From: Quercus robur
Taxonomy: Eukaryota > Streptophyta > Magnoliopsida > Fagales > Fagaceae
Length of the DNA: 64,000 nucleotides
Reading direction: 5' to 3'
Assembly (NCBI RefSeq): GCF_932294415.1
Contig: NC_065542.1
Span: forward strand, 42,559,942-42,623,941
In this document: one piece after another, positions 11,101-23,798 of the stretch
How the letters are laid out: each line of letters starts with the position of its first letter
Numbering within the stretch: position 1 is the stretch's first letter
The notes under the pieces: generated by a model
Told to the model about the DNA's origin: nothing
The model's input: the letters and a program-made list of their open reading frames with translations, nothing else
The model's database searches: none
Program-made: the position numbers and the translations under genes

Positions 11101-11394
11101 TACCTATCGTTCTGTTTCTGAGACATATGGCTTCTAACTTCCTCCTGTTGCGGGGCCCGGTTGTTGTTTCGTCTCTGAAGCACGTGGCTGCCCGCGCAAG
11201 AGTGGCTCTTACTGGTTTGGGTGGTATTTACACTTCCCTCTCTAAACTTTCCATTCTCTTCGTTTCAGTCGCGCTCGGGGTTGGGGAAGTTACCCTGTTG
11301 CTAGGATTTGGCTGGTTTGAGCTGATGGGGGCCTGCTTGATGAGGGCTTGATCCTACCATGCCGGTTCGTTGTCCTTACTAACACATAAGTTCT

Positions 11395-11411
11395 CCCCAC
11401 AAACGACGCCA
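11395..11411 (-). other. Primer-binding site of the Tat element
   Basis: On the minus strand, two bases after the 5' LTR, the sequence reads TGGCGTCGTTTGTGGGG. It begins TGG, complementary to the CCA end of a tRNA, and resembles the tRNA-Asp-type site (TGGCGCCGTTGCC...) reported for Athila/Tat elements, with about four mismatches. The tRNA identity is an inference. Confidence 0.6.
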
Positions 11412-11413
11412 AT

Positions 11414-12211
11414 TGTAAGGCGTGGGTTTAAGCGCTCCTTCTGTTGGAGGAAAGGTCTCAGGCCCAACTAGCCCAATACAATGAATTTTTAGAGAGTGGG
11501 TTTAAGAACTAGGTGTTAGTCTGAACCACAATCACAGACATGATTAAGTGCGTGCGGACCAATAAGAAAATGGGTTCGGGCATGAAATGTTGTCCCCAGG
11601 TGTTTCGTCCGAGGAGCTTGGTATTCTGCTTCTTCCACTTTCAGTACTAGGTTACCGTCGTTTTCAAGACCATGCAGACTGTTGCAGTTTTCTCCTTTTT
11701 CTCTCTTCCTGCCCCTTTTTTGCGATCTCCCATTCTTGGGGGGTCTCTCCCATTATATATTTCTTTCTAGTCGATCTTGACCCTCCATCTGTTGATTGTG
11801 CAGGCCATTACTTGAGTGCTCGTCCCATCAACCACCTTCCCAAACCCTTTGTAAGTTGCGGCAACCAAGGCCATACTGTTCAGGGGTCCTTTCATCATTA
11901 ATGTGGCCAGGACGTTAGTTGGGCGTATTAAATGCGGAGGTGACAACTTTTCCTTGAATTGCTCCTACACCATACCCCCGTGTGTGTCCTATTGTACTCG
12001 TCCTTTCTTCGGGGAACGCTTTGGGAGGCTGCCTTTGATGGCGTTCTGTTCTTTCCTACTGGAGTCTGGAATGCCGAGGACAAAATCGTCCTCGGCAACA
12101 TCTCTAGGCCATTTGGATTTTCATTGTATGTCCTCGGACATTTCTCTCCTCGGCGTAGGCCTTGGGCCCAGCACAAAGTGAGCCGAGGTCGCCAAGTTCT
12201 CTGGCCCCACA
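11414..12211 (-). repeat. 5' LTR of the Tat element (right copy)
   Basis: A 798-bp LTR starting TGTAAGGCGTGG and ending TGGCCCCACA on the plus strand. It is followed by the target copy TTGCT (12212-12216). It is the upstream LTR relative to gag-pol and abuts the primer-binding site. It differs from the left LTR at roughly 50 sites, nearly all transitions. Confidence 0.93.
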
Positions 12212-12216
12212 TTGCT

Positions 12217-12896
12217 ATTTCATTTTCATTGAATCTCATTCATTAGACTTTTCTTACTATTATTGATTTAAATTACATTATGCATGTCTCCTTTAGGTTT
12301 TTGAACTTTTTTAACATTTTATTATGATAAGTTTAGGTATATTTATCAGAGGAAATAATTATGAGATTAGATTGAAAAACATCCATAAAAAGCTAAAAGC
12401 ATGGTTAAAACTATTTGACAACATTAGACCTATGAGATTTTAAAAACCTGAAGCATGAAATGCATAAATTAGAGATAAGACTGTTTTGAATTTTGAAGTT
12501 TGTTATTTTCAACAATGAATATAAAATTTTATAAGGTTGTGATGAAGAAATTTGCTTGACAATATGCATTTTCCAATATTATAAGTTTTTTTTTTTTTTT
12601 TTTTTTTTGTGTGATTTAAAGTTATCATATATAAACATCACTATGATATTTTATGATGCCTTAAAAACTAAATACAAAAAAAAAAGTCACAATGAATGTG
12701 GAAATATTTTTTTTAGAGAGTTTCAACTTATGACGTTCGCTCTTGATAATAACTTTTTTATTAAATATGAAAATATATTATCAAATCCCTCCTACATTTA
12801 ACGTGCACTACATTAAAAAAGAGTTTTTTTTTTTTTTTTTTTTTTTCTTGGGATGATTAGCTATAAGAATAAGAATGGGAGATGATGGATATATAA
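12217..12896. other. AT-rich intergenic, no gene seen
   Basis: AT-rich DNA with two poly(T) runs (about 12584-12608 and 12815-12846). No coding region or recognisable repeat boundary except the target copies of its neighbours. Confidence 0.6.
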
Positions 12897-12906
12897 TTAT
12901 AGGATA

Positions 12907-14086
12907 GGGATAATTATAGTAAACCCACCTATGGTTAGACTCGTTTTCACTTTGCTTATTCGTGGTTTAAAACTTTACACTTTGCCCACTTAAACTTCAA
13001 TCCGTTACCCACCTCATCCTCAGACGTTAGAAAAACACATTTTTAAGGAAAAACAAACATAACGAAAATCAAAAAGCTAGAGTTTTGATTGCTTAAGAAC
13101 TTCTATAAGAACAAAGCAGAGGAATAGCACTTAAATCAAAGGCCTCAATGAAAATCAAAATATTGTTATGCAAATCTCAAGAATTCTGAGTGCTGTTATA
13201 AATCGCCCAAATTTCTTTGAACTTTGACCGAGACTGTCTTGTTTTGATTTTCACTCCATTCTGAGCGTGAACTTTCTCCATGGGATTTCAATGATTTTCC
13301 TGCATCTTTAATAATTTCCTTCAGTTGATCCGTACAAGCCATTCTTGAATGCTTTATGCCTTCAATTGCTTTTGCATTCATGAGAAGTTTGTGTACATCC
13401 TTTAAACGACTTTGTAGTTGTGTGAACTCATCCATGGCTTGCCCTTGGATGAGTTGATTGTGAAAGTTGTTCAGAAGAGAAGAAATACCATCGTCATTGG
13501 TTGTTGTGGCCTGAGATGAAAACATTTGCTTTTTCTGGGACCGATGGACAGATTTCAATGGATCTCTTCTAATAAATTTGAAGTCATATATGTTCTTATT
13601 TAGAATAGGGAGCCATAACATTCTGTCATAATACTCATAGCTCTCCTTGAGCTTACGCCTTGCTATCCAATATTTACCAATATAGAAAATCCAGCTCATT
13701 CGATTTGCTATTTTAAGTATGCCATCCATGTCTTGTAGTAGTTCAAGTATGGTCTCCTCCACAAGCTTCACCCAGGCCTTCTCCGTTTTAGTGTCCATTC
13801 TAAGCCCATCTAAATCTTCCAGGAAAGCAAGTAGTGGCTTCAGCAGATTTGTGTGCTATTCCTTTACTTTGTTCTTATAGAAGTTCTTAAGCAATCAAAA
13901 CCCTAGCTTTTTGATTTTTGTTATGTTTGTTTTTCCCTAAAAATGTGTTTTTCTAACGTCTGAGGGTGAGGTGGGTAACAGATGGGTAACGGATTGAAGT
14001 TCAGGTGGGCAAAGTGTAAAGTTTTAAACCACGGGTAGGCAAAGTGAAAGTGGGCCTAATCACAAGTGGGTTTACTGTAATTATCC
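12907..14086. mobile_element. Non-autonomous Mutator-like element (MULE) with long TIRs
   Basis: The two ends are long inverted repeats: 12907-13128 and 13853-14086. They begin GGGATAATTATAGTAAACCC on the left and GGATAATTACAGTAAACCC on the right (reverse strand). Similarity extends inward for about 220 bp, with one 12-13-bp insertion in the right copy. The element is flanked by TTATAGGATA at 12897-12906 and 14087-14096, a 9-10-bp target duplication. Long TIRs plus a 9-bp-class duplication are the mark of Mutator-like elements. No transposase is present. The 720-bp core holds a 200-codon ORF, so this may be a Pack-MULE. Confidence 0.8.
13196..13798 (-). CDS. ORF carried inside the MULE, possibly a captured CC (Rx-N-like) fragment
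   Basis: A 200-codon open frame fills most of the MULE core, reading towards the left TIR. It is rich in amphipathic helix: EKAWVKLVEETILELLQDMD, YWIARRKLKESYEYYDR, SRLKDVHKLLMNAKAIEG. The frame stays open 5' of the ATG (LAFLEDLDGLR), so the true start could lie in the TIR, with the TIR acting as promoter. The start resembles the helical N-terminal coiled-coil region of some plant CC-NLR resistance proteins (D-L-D-G-L-R-x-D...EKAWV), but no NB-ARC motif is seen. Identity as a captured NLR fragment is a tentative inference. An expressed small gene or a decayed fragment are both possible. Confidence 0.4.
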   Translation of the reverse strand: MDTKTEKAWVKLVEETILELLQDMDGILKIANRMSWIFYIGKYWIARRKLKESYEYYDRMLWLPILNKNIYDFKFIRRDPLKSVHRSQKKQMFSSQATTTNDDGISSLLNNFHNQLIQGQAMDEFTQLQSRLKDVHKLLMNAKAIEGIKHSRMACTDQLKEIIKDAGKSLKSHGESSRSEWSENQNKTVSVKVQRNLGDL

Positions 14087-14118
14087 TTATAGGATATTAT
14101 CTACATGTTTAATATTAT

Positions 14119-14218
14119 CATTAAGCCAAGATATCAGTTGGTTTTTAGTGTAGACAAGATTGAATTTTAGATCTATTATTCAATAATAAGAGACTTTACC
14201 AGTTGAATTATTTGGAAC
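14119..14218 (-). mobile_element. tRNA-derived SINE, decayed
   Basis: Read on the minus strand from 14218, the sequence contains an A-box-like stretch (AATTCAACTGGTAAA), then TTATTATTGAATAATAGATC and a weak B box (AAATTCAATCTTG). A tail module ACTAAAAACCAACTG follows. This matches the layout of a common dicot SINE whose head reads 'gctcaactggtaaa...gggttcaatcc...ctacaccaaaaac'. Both internal promoter boxes are mutated. It lies just outside the MULE. Confidence 0.6.
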
Positions 14219-14571
14219 CCACTTTTAATTTATATATACTATAAAACCAAAGCCATTGACCTTTTTTTTTTACTTCTTGAGAGCTTGCCATGTAGGATTT
14301 CAAGCTCTCATAATTTTTCACATCAATAATTTGAAAAAAAAAAAAAAAAAAAAAATAAAATCCCTTTCTCCCCCGAACCCAAAACTCGATTAAAAAAAAA
14401 AAAAAAAAAACTCTCCCTCTCTTAAACGCAAACATAGTGACACAGACTCATCAAACTCCCTCTCTTCTTCTTCACACAGTCCCATCTCCTTCTTCGCACA
14501 CACAAGTTCCTTTGTGCCTCTCTCTACATACAAGTTCCCTTGCCTCCAATCTTCTCTCTTCTCTATGTACA
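14219..14571. other. Repeat-rich spacer, no gene seen
   Basis: Contains two A-rich runs (14334-14356, 14393-14410) and a CT-rich stretch. No coding region is supported. The ORFs here are low-complexity readings of the A and T runs. Confidence 0.5.
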
Positions 14572-17905
<3,334 letters not shown>

Positions 17906-18051
17906 TGTGTATGAGTTCTTCCTATATGGTTTGCGATTATCATCTATCCACTTTGTTCTCTCTTTGGATTTTCATTTGTGGTTGTCTCTGTGTTGATCTG
18001 CTCTAGCAATTATCAGCTATCCACTTTGACTATTATTATTGTTTGTCTTCT

Positions 18052-20090
18052 TGTGGTGGATCTTTTTGTGTCTTAGGCTGGATTGCTTTTGCCGTACTAC
18101 GGCCTTATAATTTTGGGGTAGAAGAGTCGGGACTAGCCTAATTGAAACACACTTTAGGCCAGTTTGTGTGCAAGTTAGAGCCTTGACAGGAATCTTGAGC
18201 GTGTCATGTGCTCACAACAAGAAATACTATTACAAAATGTTATAGCAAGAAAAACATAATACAACAGGATAATTAAAACACTTTAAATAGAATATTTTCT
18301 ACTGACAACAATAATACTTGAACAATTCCACAAAGGAAAAATATGACAACGTGATTACGACAAAAAAAGATTAATAGCAAAAAGTCATGTTAGTCTTTAA
18401 TCAACCATGGCAAAAGAAAAGAAGATTAGTCTACTAAAGGAATGGGCTTGAGTCTTCAGCAGATTCAAGTCCAAAAAGGGGAACCAATCTCCAATGTGGG
18501 TAACCTCAAAAGGAAATCCTACTGTAGAAGTTACTCACTTTGGAAAATGGACCTAAGTGACCTGATCTCAGATTCTTGACTTGTTAGAGAGTAGGCTATT
18601 GAAAGGAAGAGAAGTGGGTAGCTTATTGGTGCGGTGCATGCTTTTACTCCTATCACTCATGTTTTTCTTCCTTACTCTCGGTTTTCTTGATTTCCTTGTT
18701 TTCTTTCTTTTTCGTTGTTGTTATTGTTCTCTTGTTGTTTCATCCTTGTTTACTGTGCACATCTATGGTCTTTTTATACTATCTGCCATGACAAGATTTA
18801 CCATTTTTACCCCTTAACTACTTTTGGCCTGTTGTAGGTGTCCTTCCAGGACTGCCCACACAGGTCTTCCGGCTGCTTAGCCACCACCACTACACTGTGT
18901 TGGTTGTGCCATGCCTCATTCCTAGACAAAAGTGGTTTTGTTTTATTTTTTTACTTCCCTTGGCACTCCCATCCATATAAAGGCTGGGTTTCTCCCTTAC
19001 CAACTTCTATAGCATGCACCTAATAATTCCAACTCATGTTTACCTCTTTTGGGTGGGATGTCATCCCAGCGGGATATTTCTCCCAAAAGAGCTTGAGCAG
19101 GAACCCCAAAATAGGCTCCTCCTTCTCCCCACCACCAGACCACACTTTCTTTTACCACTGACCCATGACCCACCTCCCTTGTATTGACTAGGTACAAGTA
19201 GGTGATGCCTGAGCCTTGTGTGCGTGCTCCACTTTCATATGAGTCCATTGCTTTTCTGGCGTTCATGCATTTGCTATTGCCTACAGGTTTGTTTGACTTT
19301 GCTGCACGCTTTGGTGCTTGTTTAACTCTTGTAGTGTGAATGAGTTCTTCGGTCTTCATTCTTTGCATCTCATTTCTTCTTCGAGCTGAGCATTGCTTGG
19401 GTGTGGGCTTTCTCTTCTTTAATTTGGCCAATGTCTCCTTTCATCCCTTGTCCATGGGTTGGCTGGTGCTCTTGCCATGCCATTGCATTGTTCCTATTAT
19501 GATATCATTTACCCTTGTTTACCTTATTACTTCTAGGCTTGTGGGCTAAAGTATCTACTATGCCAGTTTCATATGTTATTCCTTCTTTTAGTCTACTACC
19601 CAGCATTCCTGTTAGGCCAGTTCATATAACATCTCGGGCTTCCTCGGCCCATATTATTCCTTGGGTATCCTTGGCTCGTTTCATTCTTTGGGCATCCTTG
19701 GCCCCTTTCATTTTTTCCTACTTCTTACATTCTCATGGGTTTTTGCTAAATCCTTTGGGTTTCCCTGGCCCAATTACCACATCCTTTGCCTTTGGGTTTA
19801 TTGGCTTTCAAACCAATCCCATTTACTAATTCCTTTCTTTGGGCTCCTCCAACCCATTTTGCTTTCTTTCCATTTCTCATGATTCCCATGAGCTTATTAC
19901 TTCATTCTTTGGGGGCTTTCTTGGCCCATTTGCTTTCTTTGAGACCACTTATTATTTTGTGAGCTTGTGGACCATTATTCCTGCCTTCTTGGCCCAATGG
20001 TCTTTACTTTATTGTTTTCGTTCTCCACCTTCCTCATATTGTTAGGCTTCTTATGCTATTAGGCCCTTTTGTCAAAATTAGGCATCAACA
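18052..20090 (-). mobile_element. Probable 2-kb solo LTR
   Basis: The segment starts TGTGGTGGATC and ends GGCATCAACA on the plus strand (TGTTGATGCC... on the minus strand), satisfying the TG...CA rule. It is flanked by CTTCT at 18047-18051 and 20091-20095. The interior is rich in 'ttggcccat/tgggc' words, typical of long plant LTRs, and has no element genes. Because CTTCT is a common word in CT-rich DNA, the boundaries need a second copy for proof. The open frames inside (for example 18997-19431 minus) are not supported as genes. Confidence 0.5.
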
Positions 20091-20095
20091 CTTCT

Positions 20096-20132
20096 TTAAT
20101 GGCATGCTCTACCTCCATTTCTATTGTAATAA

Positions 20133-20178
<46 letters not shown>

Positions 20179-20735
20179 AGGACCTAAGCAAGAGAGAGTT
20201 TAAGATACTTGCTGCGTTATTTCTCAAATTTTTAACAGCCAAAACAGCTTGCGGTATTGAAGGAATTACTGTCTTTGGTTGCTCTTGGTAAAGCTTAACA
20301 TGAAAAGTGAATTTATGTTGTAAAGTTTTAGTTTAAAGTTTTATTATATATAGCCTAATATACATTTGTCTGTCAAATAGATTCATTGAGGAATTGAATT
20401 AATTATTAGTTTCAGTTGTTTTCAGACCCTGAAACTTTCAAGTGTGACAAAATAGTGTAGAAAATCTTCATTTTTTGTCCAACAACAACCTATCCTTGAT
20501 GTAACTATTTAATATTATATGCAATGCAATATATGTATTTTATTTGCAATACACCTATATAAAAAAAATTTGCTACAACATATGTTCTACCTTTTAGGGA
20601 AAAAAAAAAAAAGGAAAGCATTGGAATCAATTGCTCATAAAAAAAGTATTTATTAAGTATTTATTTTAGAAGGTACTTATATTACATGAATTTTAATATA
20701 TTCTAATGAAGTATGAAATCAGTAGGCATCACATT
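20096..20735. other. Intergenic stretch with (AT)20 repeat
   Basis: Contains an (AT)20 microsatellite at 20135-20174 and otherwise AT-rich non-coding DNA up to the ACATT target copy at 20731-20735. Confidence 0.7.
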
Positions 20736-21507
20736 TGTAAGGACTGAAATTGGGTTGATCCCAAAACCGGATTGGGCTCAAACTCTAACGGCCCAAACAA
20801 TAAATTTGTAGAGCGTGGATAGAAGAACTAAAGTTATCCCATAAGAAAAACAATTAAACTTAATGATTCAAGATGGTTTGACACAAATAAGATTATCAAA
20901 TTTTGTCCTCGGAACAAAATAAGCGCTTTGTTTTATATGGTTTTCTCCAAGACAAAAATTGTATCAGAGTTCCTCTCCCGCTTTCAGTGCATTCTTCCAG
21001 GTTATATACTGCAATCTTCATGTCATCCTTACCACACACATGTATGCTAGATTAGGGGGATTCTTTCCTGTCCCATCCAACACTTCCTGGAACCATCAAC
21101 CAGTAGCTGTAAGACTGCTTGATCACTATTCAGGCATCACTTCCACATTAATGCGGCCAGAGAGTTGGTTGAGAGGCAATTAATGCGGAGGTCACAGCCT
21201 TTGAAGATATTTGTCTACCTTTTTATCCTTATCCCTAGTCCAATGTCCTACTCTCAGCTGTGACGTAGCCTCGAAGTAAGTTCGTGATGATAAGGTACTC
21301 AGATTCCTCTCGGACACATGTTGCCAAGGAGACTTTTGTCCTTGGACACTTATTGGACCCATCTCACATTGCCTCTACTCCTCTCTTAACTTTATTCTAC
21401 TCATAGCCTTATTTGGGCCTCCTCGGATGGTCCAACATCCTCAGATAGGGCCATAGGCCCAGTTAATACCGCTTTTAACAATACTTCCTAAGTAACTGGC
21501 CCCCACA
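20736..21507 (+). mobile_element. Solo LTR related to the Tat element
   Basis: A 772-bp segment beginning TGTAAGGACTGAAATTGG and ending CTGGCCCCCACA, the same termini as the full Tat element's LTR. It is flanked by a perfect 5-bp duplication ACATT (20731-20735 and 21508-21512). It shares the internal word CATTAATGCGGCC with the full element. No internal region is present, so it arose by LTR-LTR recombination. Confidence 0.88.
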
Positions 21508-21512
21508 ACATT

Positions 21513-21868
21513 CTAATACCATAATTTTAAAAATAATTTTTTTCAAATCTCACTTTTAATAGTTTTCCTGTATATCGCATGGGTTAGCAACTAGTTGTTA
21601 TTTAATTTGATTCTACTGTGAAAAATATAAACTCTTGATAATATCATATATGGAGTAACTTATGACAATATATGTTATATTACAATTTGTGCTATTTAAA
21701 TGGACCAACAAAATTTTATTTAATTTTTCCCCAAAGAAATTTGTTTTATTTAATTTTTTCAAATAATTTTGTAAAGTGATTTATAACTATGTTTTATGTT
21801 GCTGTTATTTCGTGTCAAATTTGATTGTATTTTGTTCAATTATTTCCCTGTATGTTTGTGGGATTTAA
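21513..21868. other. AT-rich spacer
   Basis: No gene. A short CGCATGGGTTAGCAACTAG stretch near 21578 resembles the end of a widespread plant repeat, but no partner end is seen. Confidence 0.4.
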
Positions 21869-22810
21869 TGTAAGGGTTGAGTGTCAGAGTTTGGTGAAGA
21901 ATTGTGAAGACAGTGAAGTTTGCGACTGGTTCGCGAGTGGACAACCAGCGAAAGGCCACGTGAGAAGCACATGCTGAAATTTGAATAGTCTTTTGCCAGA
22001 CTGTATTTTGCAAGTCACTTCATGACTCAGGCCAAGTCGCGAGTGACCCGCGAAACTCTCTGCTTGAAACTTTTTAAAGTGTGTTTTTCTCTTTTTTTAC
22101 CAACATTATATAAGCCCACATAACCCACGAAATTGTAAGGAGACTTTTAGAGAGAAAACCCTAACAATACACTTGAGAGTTAGAGACTGTAAACCCACAA
22201 TCATCTACACAATTTTTCTTAGTTTTTCTCTACTCCTACCTCTCCAATTTCAAATCCTTGAAATGTTCTTAATTCAAACACTTACCTCACCCAATCTGAG
22301 TGTTGAGAGAAGTTTTGGTGCGTGGGAAGCATTGGAATAAGCCATCGATTGGTAGATGCAATTTGGAGCTAATTGCGTGATCTAGATAACTAGTGAAGAC
22401 ATGGTTTGGTGAAGTCTGTTGGTAGTTAGAACCTGGAGGGTTCAAGTACATTGGGTAGACTAAGCTTGGAGGGTCTTTTTGATATCATTGTACTCCAACT
22501 TTATTTACTAGTGGATCGATTTGGCTTGGAGAGTTACAAAGAGGTTTTTCGCCGAGTACTTCAGTTTTCTCTTCAATAACATGTCTCGGTATTATCTTGT
22601 GTTTGCATTTCTCTTCCCTTACTCTTTAAACTTTACTTTTATTGTTTATAGTATTTGCTTATGCCTTAGAGAATTGTTTTGGTTTCATTGCCTTATATTT
22701 ATTCTTATTCCGCACTTAGTTAAGTAGGGTAAAAGCAATCTAGTTGTAAGTTTTAATTTTAGGGTTTAAACAAGCAATAGTGTTTTCACACTATTTGAAC
22801 TTTCAAAATT
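21869..22810 (+). repeat. Copia-like LTR fragment (boundaries uncertain)
   Basis: The stretch has LTR character: a TATA-like TATATAAGCCC at about 22107, a leader with GAGAGAAAACCCTAA, and the run TGGGTAGACTAAGCTTGGAG that I associate with SIRE/Maximus-type copia LTRs. Repeated 'cgcgagt' words occur near 21930-22050. No coding internal region follows and I could not find a target duplication, so the edges are approximate. Confidence 0.4.
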
Positions 22811-23508
22811 TAATAGTTGGATTGAATATTTTAAGAGGTAGTAATTTGAGTTACACAACAACTATTTTATATTAAGTAAGACTTAGGTACAGTACTTAGG
22901 TGTTTTTTTTTAAGTTTTCCTTTTAAGATTCTGCCATGTTGATTTTTTTTCATGGGATGAAAGTGTATTTTTTAGTTAAGTAGCCACATGGCTGAACCTT
23001 AAGAGGGGAATCTAGGGAACATCACCTAAAATTTTGTGCTTAAGTTTTGTCCTTTAATATTTTGATTGATTGGTTGACAGCTGGAGATAGAGGCACTTTT
23101 TTTTTTTTTCTTTTTCGAAAGAGCTAGGGACAGAGGCTTAAACCATAAATGTAAGTAAGCTTTATTAAGAAAAAAGAAGAAGTAAGCTCTGGCTAACAAG
23201 TGAGGGTGAAAATGACCCACTACCACTATTTAGCAAAAAAATTAATAATTTATCACTGTTTTGAAAATATATAGGAATCTACAACCTTTTTAAAACTCGA
23301 GTTTGTAAAACTCAAATTTGCCATAAAACTCAAGTTCTTTTGAAAAAATATATTTTAAAAAATTTTGAAAAATTTTCCCATAGTATTTGAGTTCATAGAA
23401 CTCAAGTACTAGGAAAACTTAATTTCGCTAAACTCGAATACTCCCAAAAAAAAAAAAAAAAAAAATGATAGACCACTATATTTTTTTTCAAAACAGTAGT
23501 AGGTAAAA

Positions 23509-23562
<54 letters not shown>

Positions 23563-23703
23563 AGAAAGCCTGCAACTAGTTTTAATAGTGCGCCAACTAC
23601 CAACGAAACGAAGACCAAGCAACCCGGACACGACATGACATGCGTTGCCAACCAATTGGGTGGAAAGTCGAAAGTGTAATAAACAAATAAACTGATACGT
23701 GTA
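22811..23703. other. Repeat-rich region upstream of the ABCI gene
   Basis: Holds a poly(T) micro-insertion (23080-23137) and a probable MITE at about 23225-23512. The MITE ends share ACTGTTTTGAAAA in inverted orientation and its centre has repeated 'aaactcaa/ctcgagtt' words. A poly(T) run of about 49 lies at 23513-23562. No gene is supported. Confidence 0.4.
23080..23137 (-). mobile_element. Poly(T) micro-insertion with decayed target duplication
   Basis: GCTGGAGATAGAGGC (23080-23094) and GCTAGGGACAGAGGC (23123-23137) match at 12 of 15 bases, all differences being transitions. They enclose only 28 bases, mostly T. It looks like an older member of the same class as 641-694, inserted in the opposite orientation. 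Confidence 0.45.
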
Positions 23704-23711
23704 CTATAAAA
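23704..23711 (+). promoter_or_regulatory. Candidate TATA box of the ABCI gene
   Basis: CTATAAAA lies about 90 bases before the ATG at 23799, giving a leader of roughly 60 bases if used. A second weaker word TATATAG lies at 23750-23756. Position only; no start site is known. Confidence 0.4.
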
Positions 23712-23798
23712 TGACCTTGGAATTGAATCAACACACACTCGCATATTCATATATAGTGAGGTCCGTACTAGCACTCCATTTCAATTCGAGAGCCAAAG

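Larger units (their letters stand above)
974..12211 (-). mobile_element. Full-length Ty3/gypsy LTR retrotransposon, Tat lineage, decayed
   Basis: The element is bounded by two LTRs that begin TGTA and end CCCCACA, and is flanked by a perfect 5-bp duplication TTGCT (969-973 and 12212-12216). Its gag-pol is on the minus strand in the order gag, protease, reverse transcriptase, RNase H, second RNase H, integrase. That order with integrase last is Ty3/gypsy. The extra RNase H after the RT-linked one, the long region between integrase and the 3' LTR, and the opposite-strand gene there point to the Tat lineage (Ogre, Retand, Grande relatives). Many in-frame stops and frameshifts break gag-pol, so it should be non-autonomous now. 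By eye the LTRs differ at about 50 of 798 positions, so the insertion is not recent. Confidence 0.93.

Noticed and set aside
14208-14435. Phe-rich minus-strand ORF
   Set aside because: Produced by poly(A) runs read on the reverse strand.
18997-19431. 144-codon basic minus-strand ORF
   Set aside because: Lies within the probable solo LTR and shows no recognisable domain.
23409-23774. Minus-strand ORF with a poly-lysine run
   Set aside because: The lysines come from reading a 49-base T run; it overlaps the ABCI promoter and has no protein character.
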